Assembly (NCBI RefSeq): GCF_019097595.1
Contig: NC_080722.1
Location: forward strand, 16,899,630-16,963,629
Source: Hemibagrus wyckioides
Taxonomy: Eukaryota; Chordata; Actinopteri; Siluriformes; Bagridae
Direction: 5' to 3'
DNA length: 64,000 bases
Made by a program: the position numbers and the translations under genes. Shown piece after piece: positions 37,801 to 55,367 of the stretch. The notes below the pieces were generated by a model. That model saw nothing but the letters and a program-made list of their open reading frames with translations, was not told the DNA's origin and searched no databases. Positions within the stretch are counted from its first letter, which is position 1. Each line of letters starts with the position of its first letter.

Positions 37801-38744
37801 AGTAAAGAACAGTGACCACTACCTCTAATATTAATCAAAAAGCTGTCAAATAAACTGTTGCTTCCTATTCAAGCATAACAAATGCTGGCCTATTAACTAG
37901 CTTTAAATTTTGCCGCAATATTAATTCTATAATACATAACATAGACAATGCTTACTTAAAGGAGTAAGCAAGATGGATAACACACAGGAGAAGTTCAATT
38001 ATGATAACTACAACTTTCTTTCACATGGTGAACGCTGTTTGTATTTACATACAGACCAGTCTATAAGCCATTCTAGCAGCACTAATGCAAATAACTAAAA
38101 TGCATTACATGCAGGACTCTCAGGTCTACATGCAGGTGGGTTGTCAAGTGACATACGATGACAGGAACAGTTGTTACCTCTGGCACATTTGACTAGTATT
38201 TGCATGCTACTTTTCCTTATTCCTAACTACAGGGATACACATCAGTGGACTCTGTGGGAACTGCTCTGAAATTTACATTCACAGTTGAATGTAAATTTAA
38301 AACTGATTGTAAACTGGTGTGAACACAGCTGTGTGGTAGCCTTGGAAACCGTGTTGTGAAGTATTTAGACATCGAGTGCAGAAAAAACAAACCAACATTT
38401 CACCATCTTCTTGGTGAATACAAGGTTAAGCATCATTTCTGGACAAAAAAAAGTTGAATCTGTAGACATGCTGATATTGAATCTTCTCACATGTGTACGT
38501 CTGTTGATAGAAAATTAATATTTATTGCATTTTTTTCTTAGGGTTAGTTCTTGAATGCCCTCTGTTTCACAATACTAATGCAAATATTATAAATATTATA
38601 AGGAGCAGGTTTGTTCATTGCAACCTGAATTAGCAATTTAAAAAATTGATATGACTGGACAATTTGTTATTAAAACTGAAAAAAACAAACAAAACAAAAA
38701 TAAAATTAGTTTAATAAAATAAAATTCCCTAAAATTCTCTGCTC
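34831..38744. other. Intergenic region between cyth3 and minpp1
   Basis: AT-rich, with a poly(G) run at about 35860-35868, a (TTTA)n run at about 37433-37460, and one ORF described separately (36272-36601). I see no exons of a known gene. The junction between the two conserved gene blocks lies here or in the flanking 34.0-39.5 kb. Confidence 0.5.
36272..36601 (-). CDS. Unrecognised 109-codon intronless ORF
   Basis: Reads MPELFGNIFRVKHIQ at the N-terminus, a basic middle (MGRRLDCSGPRRRKLG), then an acidic helical-looking part (IEELLAAIQQHNIEESLEEL) and a C-terminus ending TMARKCL. The overlapping + strand frame (36258-36611) is Ser/Cys-rich and looks like its antisense shadow, so the - strand is the better coding candidate. 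I do not recognise the family. It may be a small gene, a retrocopy or a decayed transposon ORF. No promoter or poly(A) signal was identified. Confidence 0.25.
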   Translation of the reverse strand: MPELFGNIFRVKHIQLQRLKQEKVKLICCAVTARADMGRRLDCSGPRRRKLGMTQIEELLAAIQQHNIEESLEELSPAASHTERDPDALSLVPDSLKMSNEATMARKCL

Positions 38745-39028
38745 TAATTCATCCCAAAGGTGTTCTATCAGGTTGAGGTCAGGACTCTGTCAAGTTCCTC
38801 CACACCAAACTCACTCATCCATGTCTTTATGGACCTTGCTTTGTGCACTGGTGTGCAGTCATGTTGGAACAGGAAGGGGTCATCCCCAAATTGTTCCCAC
38901 AAAGATAGGAGCATGAAATTGTCCAAAATGTCTTGGTATGCTGAAGCTCCTTTCACTGGAACTAAGGGCCCAAGCCCAACCCCTGAATTCAATGATTTGG
39001 AGCGGTGTTCCAAAACTTTTGGCAATAT
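38745..39028 (-). mobile_element. Tc1-like transposase fragment
   Basis: On the - strand it encodes [20 protein letters not shown] and [12 protein letters not shown], the same family as 4262-4852 and 62121-62650. The outer end retains CAAAACTTTTGGCAATATAG near 39011-39030. Truncated. Confidence 0.8.
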
Positions 39029-39031
39029 AGC

Positions 39032-39032
<1 letters not shown>

Positions 39033-39101
<69 letters not shown>

Positions 39102-39102
39102 T
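39033..39102. repeat. (ATAG)n microsatellite
   Basis: About seventeen ATAG/GATA units directly attached to the end of the Tc1-like fragment, which suggests expansion from the element's terminus. Confidence 0.95.
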
Positions 39103-39420
39103 TCCACCCAGAAACCACTGGGAATATTTTTTGCTCTCTCTTTCTATATGTAAATTCTAGACATGTGATTTCATTTTGAAAGTAAGTGTCATTACTGCCA
39201 TCTAGTGAAAATACTAGTATTCATGTTTATGTAATTCAGTTAAGCTTACATTATTGCACGTTTAACTGCAATCTTATCTATCAATTAATAATTTACACGC
39301 AAATATAAGTGATTATTTTATTTGTTTACAACAACTATAAAAAGATCATATTCACTGATCAAAAAGACAATCGTATTCTAACCCGGAAAACATTTTTACT
39401 GAAGAAATCCCACCTCCTGC

Positions 39421-39570
39421 TCTGTGATTGGTTGTTTTTTTTTCTCACTCGCCAGCAGTCCACCTATTGAAAGTGTAGGAGTGTGGGCAATCACCCAATC
39501 AGCAGGGGTTCTTCGGAATACGAGTAGGAAATAAAGCAATAATAACTCGAGGCAGTCGGCGTCCCGGAAT
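39421..39570 (+). promoter_or_regulatory. minpp1 promoter region
   Basis: Two CCAAT boxes in opposite orientation: GATTGGTTG at about 39426 (inverted) and CCCAATCAGC at about 39495. No TATA box. It is directly upstream of the first minpp1 ATG codons. Confidence 0.5.
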
Positions 39571-42500
39571 ATGCGGCTTGCTGCATATCGATCAGGTATC
39601 GCTTTAAAGATGAAATCTGCAGCGTGCAGAAACAGACATTTTGTCCTTGCTTGTTTGTGTGTAATCATGGCTCGGGTTTCTTATTGTAAGCTCACAAGCT
39701 CAAGCATCCCAGCCATTGCTGTGTACTTTGGAACCAAAGGTCGCTATGAGGAAGTGAACCCACATTTAATAGACGATATTTTATTCGTGAATAAATCTGC
39801 GGTCAGTCCCCCAGCCGCCGACTGCCGGTCAGTGCACTTAGTTGCGTTGATCAGACACGGCACGCGCTTCCCTACAACCAAAAACATTAAAAAGATCCAC
39901 CGCCTGTATGATTTAGTGATGACTGAGGCGTCCGCCCCTGACCAGTGGCTCAGGGACATTAAAAAGAAATGGCCCATGTGGTACACTGAGGACATGGACG
40001 GCAAACTAGTAGAGAAGGGGAAAGATGACCTGAGGCATTTGGCCGTGAGGTTGAGCAAGTCGTTTCCGTCCCTGATTTCAGAGGAAAACCTCCGCAGAGA
40101 GCGCATGGAGTTTATAACCAGCTCCAAACACAGGTGTGTGGACAGCATCCAGGCTTTCCAAGAGGGACTCCTCAAACAGTGGGGTGCAGGAGGTAAAACA
40201 CATCAGCATCTCATTTTTCTTCAACTTATCAGCTCCACAATAAAAAAAAAAAGGATAATTATCTATACTGCATTAAACAAAAAAATGTAAATACTGCCCC
40301 ACATCCTAGTGAAACAATTCTGTTCATTTTTAGAGATCTTTCAACAGTAAGCATGGACACAAAACAGATTTACAGAAATCCAGATGCGGTCAGTAGCAAG
40401 GAAAAACTCCATGAGACGTCACGAGGGAGAAACATTATAAACAGACTCAACAGAGAACCCGTCTTCTGGGTAACACCAGATAGTTGGACTATAAATTGTT
40501 ATTTATTCAAAATTGCATGCTGTAAAGTCAAACAGGACAGTGTGGCGAAAGGACGTACAGTATGGAGGTCATATTTCACAGCAGCAGTTCTTCTGAAAGG
40601 TAGAAATCAAACATTTATATGAGATTATCCACTGAAAAAGAAGTGAGACTTTAACTGTTTTCTGGAAGTCTTTAAAGTCTACATGGATGAGCGTTTACAG
40701 CAGCAGATAGTGAGTCACAGAAATTCAATGGTGAAGAAATAGCATGAATCCGGTTCGTGTGAATTGTGAGAGGAGCAAAGATGGCAGAAGTGTGTCAGAA
40801 TTGATTCCATCTCATTTTAATTGTTTTTTTACCGTTTATGTGTCCAGTATTTAAAAGAAAATGCACAAAATAAAATGTCACAGATACAACATATTCAGCT
40901 TGTCCCCTTCTACATAAGCATGAACCATAACAAGGAACATTAAAAAGACCCATTGCCTGTGTGATGAGGTGATATCTTACACCAACCAGTGGCTTACTGG
41001 CTTTAAAAAAAAATAAACAGCCCATGTGGTACACTGAGGATATGGGTGGGAAACCAGTAGAAAAATTGAAAGATATATTAAGCTATGAGCAAGTACGTTG
41101 AGCAAGTCGTTTCTAACACTTGTTTCTGAATCACACTCTGAATCAAGTCTTTCCTTTTTCTTTTCAGCTATTGCACAACACTATCACTTTTAGTAGAGTA
41201 CTAATAAATCACTCATTCCCAAGTGTAACCATCAGAGATGAGCAGATGCTTGTAGGATTTTTAAATCTTACTAGAAAAGAACTTCACCCATGTCTTGAAT
41301 CACACATTAACAGTTAAACCATTAGGATCCTTTAAATTGTGATCAGCCCATATGGAGAACATGAAATGTCATTAATAACCATAAGAAGCGACTTGTTTCA
41401 GTAATATTTATTGTAGTATTTTGTGTTCTAGTATTATGTATGATAGTAATATTGTGGTTTTTGGTTGCATACCAGCACCCTCATTACCAGGTCTAAATGC
41501 TTCACTGCTGTAGTAGGTTTCATCTTTTGCTTTCTGTTCATGGTGTCAGCCAATTCCCATCTTTATTGTTGTAGATGTGGGTTTCAGACACTACGTGAAT
41601 GACTCCCTCATGCGATTCTTCGACAAGTGCAAAAGATTCGTTGAAGGCATTGAGAACAACAAGACCGCCTTGAAGGAGGTCAAACTCTTCAAGGCATCTC
41701 TGGAGATGGATGAAGTCTGCAGGCGGATGGCCAGTCGCTTACAGATTCCTCACAGTCAGATAACACCAGGTACAATTTTGCCTGGTCTCACTATAATCTG
41801 TATGGTTTTGCCTGATTTTGCTGTCACGGTCGATAATCATGCATTGTATGAGTTGCTAACCTGATGTGATGTGCTGATTTAGTGCCAGTACATCTAAAGG
41901 TGGCCAGTGACAAAGTTCTGGTAGTGTCAACATCTTTAAATAACATTCTCAGAACAACAGAACTGCTACACCACTTATCTAACGGCAACCAACAGGAGCT
42001 GTAATGCTAGCATCTGGTGAAAAGCAAACAAAGACAGAACTGCTACGCAACCGTGTTTTCTGCAGGAGCCAGGATCTCTCAGATCATATTTATTTGAAAT
42101 GCCGGTTTATTGCTAGAGCATATTCAACACCACTTTAATTACATAGCATACATCCTTACATGATAATAAGCAGGACTCATCTGGTATCTCAGTTCTTCAT
42201 TTCACTTATTCCTGATTTAAGTGTCTGTATCTGTGAAATTGGAAAATGTTCCCAATCTGCTACAGCAATAACTTATATAAAGATATATTAAAGGAGATAA
42301 ATTACATTTAATGCACAAAACAGTGATTACATGTAATTACATAATTATTATTTAGCCGGTAATATATGCCAGCTAGATAATTTTGTCATTATAGGGTGTA
42401 ACAAAGAAAGTGTGCTGTCATTATATAGATATTTCCCAAGCTATATAAAAAATTTAACTCTCATATCAGGATTTACCGTTTATTGGACGGACTTGCGATT

Positions 42501-45246
42501 TAAAATAGCAGTTTACTTTCACCCAAGTTTTGTCTGCTTGTTTAGACATATATTTAGCATTTACTTAACATTCTGCTGAAGTGAGATTGACAGAATGCCA
42601 GGAAGTCTGAAATTTGAGAAAATAATTCCCCAAATTGGCGCTAGATTTATTAAAAAGTCACAAGAGATATGCATTAATAATAAGCTTTGTACAACCACTA
42701 TTTACTGAGAAAATCCTTTGTATGTTTAAATTATAATATGCAACTTCCTTTTCCTCCCTTCCTGTTTCCAAAAACTTTCTCCCTTTTGCAACAGGATGAG
42801 GAGACACCTATACTGTAAATAAAGCGCACAGATGACTGTTCTTCTTTTTAAATGATGTAGAAAACTCTTGCATAAGAAGTGTCTTCATGATTAGCTTAAA
42901 GAAACAGCATTAGTTCGGGGAACGCCTTTGAGTAAATTTACACAGCAACGGACTGACCAAAATTATATCCTGATTTAATGCACTAGAGTCAATAAAACCC
43001 GACTAAAACATTATCCAATAACCAGCTGCTTAATACAGTCTATCAATATTATAATAATATAACCTCATACTATAATAATAATATAATAACCAATATATTA
43101 CTAGAATAGTATTAGTAACAAGTATTCTGTCATTTAATCACACTTCAGAAAAGAGAAATATTTCAAAAGCATCTGATTTACAGACTTGGTAGTATTTATC
43201 AATAATGACCCAAGCATGCCAAGAAGAGGGGTATGCTTTTAAAAGCTTTCTAATCAGAGGTTAATTTTTGAAATATGAAGGGAAAAGTTCAAGACACTTT
43301 GTGCTATATAGATATTCATCTCAGTGAGCTGTAATTACCCTTAATTCTATTCTCGGCAAATATATTTATGTGTGTCTTTGCCAAAGTATAAATAAGCTTA
43401 TGTGGAGGATGTGAATTCAGCATAATAAAGCATTGTAGAGTTTGTTTGGTTGTTGTGGTGTTTTTATACTATCCATATGACACTAGCAAACAATGCAGTA
43501 AAGATGGAGAACTGACGTATCGTACTGCTCTGTTTGTAACTGCCTGACTTTAGGAGAAAAACTACTAACTTCTCCTTTGTCTTTTTCTCCACAGATTTGG
43601 TTGAAGCCGCTTTCTTCCTGTGCGCCTATGAGTTTGCGATCAAGTCTAGGAATTCTCCATGGTGTAATCTGCTGGACGAATCGGACGCCCAGGCATGAAT
43701 CTTAAACTCTTACTTTCTTACAATCTTGTTGTTCATTAATCAGTGAGTTGAGTTTTGAGTCATTCAAAACAATGTTGTATCAAGGTGGTACGACTACCAG
43801 TGAGTGTCCTTTAACAAACATTCAACAGCATATATTTGTTAAGGAAAAGGATCAGGTTATTTTCCCCCAGTACCGTTGGTTTCTTCTGCATTTATTATGT
43901 TGTCTCAGGGGGTTTCTGCTTGTTATTGTCGCCTCAATCAATCATTGCCTCTGCTTCATTTATTCAAAATGACAGTCGCTGTTTAAAAACTGCTCAAAGT
44001 CTCAGCTTAAAGCATATATATATTATGTATAAGGGTAGAGTATACACCAGAGGCATATTACGCGTATTCAGTGGTAGAAAAACGTCATTCATGGGGAAAA
44101 TGCCATTTCAGTTTGTTTAAAAATTGGCTGAGCTTCTACTACTGTCTGACAGGTAAAATGAATCACACTGACAGAGCTTAATAATTATACAGTTTTCTTT
44201 AACCTATTTTCTAAATTAAATTAATTACAGGCTACACCACTGGTATGACAGACTTGTTCTGTGCTTGTTATTCAGGTCCTCGAATACAAAAGTGATCTGA
44301 AGCAGTATTGGAAAAGGGGATATGGCCATGATATCAACCGCAAATCGAGCTGTGTCCTCTTTCATGACCTCTTCAAGCGACTCGACCAGGCGTCCTATGA
44401 CTTCAGGTAGGCAGGATTTATTTTTCTTTTCGATTTTTTATTAAATGTATGAAGACTATGATATTAAGTAATGTCTTTTGAGTATTTATAAGGTTTTTGT
44501 TAAGCAGTGGTCATTGTTGTGCTCAGCTGATCAGACCAGTTTGAGAACGTGCTGAAGATTTTTAGACTATTACCGATGACTTAAATGCTACTGTTTACTG
44601 TTAATTATTTTTTATGATGTGTGACTCATTCATGTCATGTGTTTATATATGTCACATAATCATGTTTATATTGTACTGTAGATATATTTACAATAGTATC
44701 AGCTAACGTAGGAGTTGTTTGTACTGTCTATTCCTAACATTCATAACACTTCTTTGAAATGCCATTGATTTTCTTCACCTAATAAATCTAAAAACAGAAT
44801 CTAGTCTCGACTCTTCGCTTTTGATTTTAGGCAAGATGTATGAATCTCTTTAATTACCATTATTCAGGTTCGGAGAGGTCACTAAGGCGGTTACCATCCA
44901 GGTGGGCCATGGTGAGACTCTACTGCCTCTGTTGTCTCTGATGGGTTTCTTCAGAGACCAAACACCACTAACAGCCACTAACTTCCCAATGCAGCACAGC
45001 CGCAAGTTCCGCAGCGGTCAAATAGTGCCTTACAGCGCAAACCTGCTCTTTGTCCTGTATGAGTGCACAGATGGACTCAGGCTCCAGTTCTTCCTCAATG
45101 AGAAACTGATGACTTTTCCAAACATAAGTGACCCTGCTCCACTGTATGCTACAGTCAGGAGCCACTACTCTGACCTCCTGGGAGGCTGTGATTTTGAGAA
45201 AGAATGTGAATTGCCTAAAGATAAAGTCAAGAACACTGAGCTGTGA
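39571..45246 (+). CDS. minpp1: minpp1, multiple inositol-polyphosphate phosphatase 1
   Basis: Histidine-acid phosphatase of the ER lumen that removes phosphates from InsP6 and InsP5 (family knowledge). Exons: 39571-40192, 41575-41769, 43595-43692, 44276-44406, 44868-45246; phases agree; 474 aa from the first ATG, 461 aa from ATG 39610 (human 487). The second ATG gives a cleaner signal peptide (hydrophobic core [11 protein letters not shown]) and may be the true start. Motifs: [13 protein letters not shown], catalytic RHGTRFP (human RHGTRYP), [49 protein letters not shown]. The usual proton-donor motif HAE reads HGE here ([12 protein letters not shown]). The C-terminus is NTEL, where human has the ER-retention-type SDEL. 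The intron after exon 43692 begins with GC (GCATGA). Neighbours papss2 and atad1 match human 10q23. Confidence 0.95.
40930..41135 (+). pseudogene. Decayed copy of part of minpp1 exon 1
   Basis: About 200 bp inside minpp1 intron 1 parallel exon 1 from AACATTAAAAAG (about 39884) to GAGCAAGTCGTTTC (about 40057). They share CCCATGTGGTACACTGAGGA, CCAGTGGCT and GTAGA.AA..GAAAGAT. The copy has indels, loses part of the central coding sequence and contains in-frame stops (AAATAAACAG). It cannot serve as an exon. Confidence 0.8.
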
Positions 45247-45491
45247 TGTAGATAAGATAGACTGGGCTGAGGGTAAGGGTGAGAGTCATTTTTATTGGTT
45301 GAAATACGGGTGAGAAGGTTAACCAAATATGTTTGATTTTACTGGTGACCAAAAATGCAGTTTATTTATGGTTTAAGACTTTTTTTTGTTTCTTTAGTTG
45401 GAAATTTTATTGAAAGAAGCCAAAACTGATTAAGTGACTGTGTGACTGCTAGGTACCAAAAACATTTTTACTGAAAATGAAGCCTTTTTCA

Positions 45492-45497
45492 AATAAA
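45492..45497 (+). terminator. Poly(A) signal of minpp1
   Basis: AATAAA 246 bases after the minpp1 stop, followed by a T-rich stretch at 45506-45514. Confidence 0.7.
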
Positions 45498-45911
45498 AAT
45501 GCGTATTTTTTATTTAAAGTGTGCACATTCAAAGGAAGCTTGTTTGCTGTCTCTGTTTGATTTACACGGACATAACCTGTTGTGTTAATGTGTACACTGA
45601 TGATAGCCGTGTCAACATTCTCTTAACAATCAGGGTTAGACATCTTACTAACAACAAATATCCAACAAATGAGTTTGTTTTGCAAATGTAAGCATTTATC
45701 AAAGAATTTGGTTTGCTAAATACATTTTGTATATATGCAGTGTAGATAGTTTACATTTCTTGAAATGCTTTTTCGAGAGTGTATCATGATTATACCTATA
45801 GTTCACAGAAAAAACACGGAATCAGTGAATTGTACATGCAATTATTTGGATTCTTAATCATGACAAGAATATAAAAAGGTTAATCGAATGTACTAAAACC
45901 AGACTTTTCAT

Positions 45912-46009
45912 ACATGGTACAGTGGCGCAGTAGGTAGAGTCACAGATTAAAGCTTAGGCTTGGGTTATTGTCATGCAAGTGATTTGACTAAAATAAACTG
46001 GGAGTGAAG

Positions 46010-46044
<35 letters not shown>

Positions 46045-46100
46045 GCCCTGCATCCCATCAAATGCTCCCAGATCCACCCCCCTAGATTCCCAGACCCTGA
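45912..46100 (+). mobile_element. Degenerate SINE-like fragment with (GT)n
   Basis: GGTACAGTGGCGCAGTAGGT resembles the tRNA-like head of the SINE at 24840, and TCGCCCTGCATCCCATC after the (GT)n run (46012-46043) resembles its 3' part. The middle is not recognisable. Confidence 0.45.
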
Positions 46101-46699
46101 CCCCTGAGGTTAAAGTAGCTACTGAAAGAAAGTGAACCTAAAAGAATTTCAACTGGAAACCCTACCTAGGTCAAATCCTACCTGTGTACATATTCCCCGG
46201 CAGCCCAGATACCATCATTGCTGACCGTTCAACGCTGTTGGACAACTTCCATAACACACCTCCTTGGCATGTGTCCAATAATTTGTGCTTGCGTGTGTAT
46301 GAACAAGCAAAATGCTCAACAGTGTTGAACTATGATCTGTCAAGATTACAATTTACCTACCTGGGGCAGATTTTTACTTTTTGTTTAGGTACATATTAAA
46401 TTATTGGCCTTGTAGTAGTGACATAAGGAAAACAAGAATGCCTTTTAAGCATTTCGTTCAACAATTTTTAGCATCATAGAAAAGTATAAGATTTGTAAGT
46501 AGGATCTAAGCACTTGTACCTCTGGGGGCAGGGTTTGCTAGAACATATAGACAGGTAGACAGATTTATTTCTTTTATTATTTCTTACTTCTTTATCACAT
46601 TATTTCCCCCCCAAAAAATATTCCTTTTCAAGTTTCAAGCTTAATTGGAATTCCACTTTTGCATAGCAAAGCTTTTGTGAATACTGCCCTGAGCAATCC

Positions 46700-46957
46700 T
46701 CCAGTCATACACCACGCCCCCGTATCGAATAACATCCAATTACACGGCTTGCATGCAAATACCGGCCTGAGCCACGCCCCCCTCGTGGCTGCTCCGAGTT
46801 GTGATACGCGGGAGGAGGAATTTCAGGAAGAAAGTTGTATGTGCTACGTGTCCAAGGGTTTCTCCTCTCCTCCACTTACTCCTATTTAACTCGTCCCCCG
46901 ATCTTCACTGGTTTCATTCTACACTGAAACCCATCGATCAAGCAGTTGCCATCGATC
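46700..46957 (+). promoter_or_regulatory. papss2 promoter and 5' UTR
   Basis: Two CACGCCCCC GC/KLF-type boxes (about 46712 and 46773), an octamer-like ATGCAAAT at about 46753 and a TATA-like CTATTTAAC at about 46881, with the start codon at 46958. The region 46100-46660 shows no recognisable feature. Confidence 0.55.
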
Positions 46958-52956
<5,999 letters not shown>

Positions 52957-54610
52957 CTGTACATTGGCAACAGATAAATGCTATCTATTCATTTTTATAA
53001 ATTATAGGGTTTTAGTCAATATATTTATAATACAAGTCTTAACTCAAAATGATTTTGTATTTCTTCTGTACAATATTTTTTAAACAGATTATTTAAAAAA
53101 TGAACGTTTCTGTAGAGTCTGTGGAAAACAAATTGTGAAGGTTTTGCGTCTCAGCATTTCTGTCAGTGTTTCATTACACACAGAGGAAAAAAAAAATTTC
53201 CATCACAGTGAAGTGAAGACATGAGATTTTTGAAAATTTTCCTGACATGGAATCATTACCTTTTTATTGTATATGTACATTTAAAATCAGTTTAGGTTGC
53301 TAGACTTGATCAAATTATTACACCTGATATACACTTGATATACACTTCAGCTTAATGAAAACAGATTATACCTCAGAAAAAAAACAAAACAGTATATTAG
53401 CTGTACTCACATTAACATATCCTTAAATTGCCTAAAGTAAACAAAATCTATGCAAAACTAACTCAAAGTGATGTCGGAGTCTAATGAGGATATTCAGAGT
53501 GCTTTGGGATCCATGTGAAAGACAAAACATACTTTCTTGGTAAAGTAACAACCTTAACATATTTATTACAAAATGAACATAGTGTAAATTATGTCCTTTA
53601 TTCCTTATTGTATGATCTCTTCTCTGATCATTTTTCCATTAATGGTAATACTACCAATAAATCCAGTAGTACACAAAACATTGTTTTCCTGTGTGTGTCC
53701 AAATGGTTACACGATATACATTGTTTACTAAGCATTATATACACACTATAAAGAGCTTACAACTCCTACGCATCGCTTTGCTTGTAACTTATTCAGAAAA
53801 TTCTCTGACTCAGGATCCACACATACTAAAAATTTTTTTTTTTTTTTTTAAATAGGACGGATAGCTTACTTCACACAGACAGTCTGTAGACCCTTATTTA
53901 TTGCTAGAGAAGATATCACGTTACACTTCACAACAGCTTTTCTCCGTACACTGCTCAAAAACATGCTTTATATTTCAGTCCAAAGAGCACTGCACTGTGG
54001 ATATAAAGAGTTTACACACCCCTGATAAAACGTCTTTTTTTTTTTTTTGGTGATACAAAAAAAGTAAACAAACAAATCCGGTCAGATCTTTAATGTGACA
54101 CAGCAACCAACAACCAAGTGAAAAACATTTCTGGTAGAAAATGAAAAAAGCTTATGATAACCTGGTTGCACAAATGCACCCAGACTTTTATAATGGGGTA
54201 TGTGGCGGTGCACCGAGTGAACCGATCACATTCAGTGACTCGGATTAACCCCACATACAAATCAGCTGATTTTCTTCTTGAATTCATCATGGTTTCGTCT
54301 GACTCCTGAAACCGTGTATACAAACAGCTTCCAAAGCATGTACAGGATCACATTGTTAAAATGTATCAGCATGAATATACTATATATAGTGTGCTAAACA
54401 CGTTTAGCAACAAGTGGAGCACAACAGTGACATTACCATGAAGAGGATGTCCACTCTAAATGGACTAAAGCCGAAATCGTATCAGTGAGGCTGCAAAGAG
54501 GCTTACAGCATCATTAACGTTATATCTGGTGACGTGCTTCTCACTCCCTGCAACTGACAATCGCTCATAATCTTTACAAGTTGGGCATGTTTATTCTCAT
54601 GGAAAATAAA
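52957..54610 (+). other. papss2 3' UTR / intergenic with candidate poly(A) signals
   Basis: No coding content. AATAAA occurs at 53656-53661 and 54605-54610; no canonical signal was seen closer to the stop, so the papss2 3' UTR is either about 0.7 kb or about 1.65 kb. It contains the repeat at 54000-54340. Confidence 0.5.
54000..54340. mobile_element. Dispersed fish DNA-element relic
   Basis: GAGTTTACACACCCCTGATA followed by a T-run and TTTAATGTGACACAGCAACC matches the pattern of a repeated fish element that starts with GTTTACACACCCCTG. It carries a 77-codon open frame on the - strand (54090-54323) with no recognisable domain. Class uncertain. Confidence 0.5.
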
Positions 54611-55052
54611 AACCATCCAAATCTGCCTCGAATTTGCTAAAAGTTAGATACAATCATCCCAATCTATGTGGCAAAATGCGTTATGACCTGACGAGACCAA
54701 GGTAGAACTTTGTGGGCATGATTGTGAAAGATGCTAAATTGATGAAGCATGTTGGTATAGTGGTTTAAAAAAAAGCTGCATGCCTCCGTTAGAGGAAAAA
54801 TGTCACCTTCCGGCTCGATAACGGCCCGAAGCGCAAATTCAGGTCAACAAAGAGAGGGCATCAGAAGGAATTTAGTTGGTTGCGATATCACATAACAACT
54901 GACATCTTGGTTTCATTTTCACCACAAAAAAAACCCTGCACTTTTTTCCCCAGGACATATCCACTGCATCTGTAAATGTACTTCGCTAAACACACCAGTA
55001 ATTCTTTAGTACTACAAAGGAATCCCAATTCCCTTACATTATCTTCTTTATT
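54590..55052 (-). terminator. Candidate poly(A) signals of atad1
   Basis: TTTATT (AATAAA on the - strand) occurs at 55047-55052, 316 bases beyond the atad1 stop, and again at 54590-54595. The distal one lies within ten bases of a + strand AATAAA (54605-54610), so the convergent papss2 and atad1 transcripts could overlap if the distal signals are used. Confidence 0.5.
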
Positions 55053-55367
55053 TACTGAAATTAATTATGACCTAGGTGCTTTATATACATGTTACCTGCT
55101 TCTGTACAATTTTATAAATATTCTAATATCACATGCAGCAAGTGCTTAGCAAACCTAATGCCTAAAAGGCACTATGATACAGAACAGAGCAAAGGGGGGG
55201 AAAAAAGGCATATTGCAAAAAAATAATAAAAATAAAAAGTTGATAGATCAAACATCCTGTTTCTAGAGCACCTTCTTATGCAAACCATATTATATGATAA
55301 ACCTACAAAAATTATTATGATGATCTTCTGGGGGAAAAACAATTCACCCTGGCCAGTAGTATCAGAA

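Noticed and set aside
39744..40175. 143-codon open frame on the - strand
   Set aside because: Exact antisense of minpp1 exon 1, whose + strand frame carries the catalytic RHG motif and homology.
40353..41317. Open frames in minpp1 intron 1 (89 and 65 codons)
   Set aside because: No match to the MINPP1 protein and no phase-compatible splice sites needed by the gene; part of the region is the decayed exon-1 copy.
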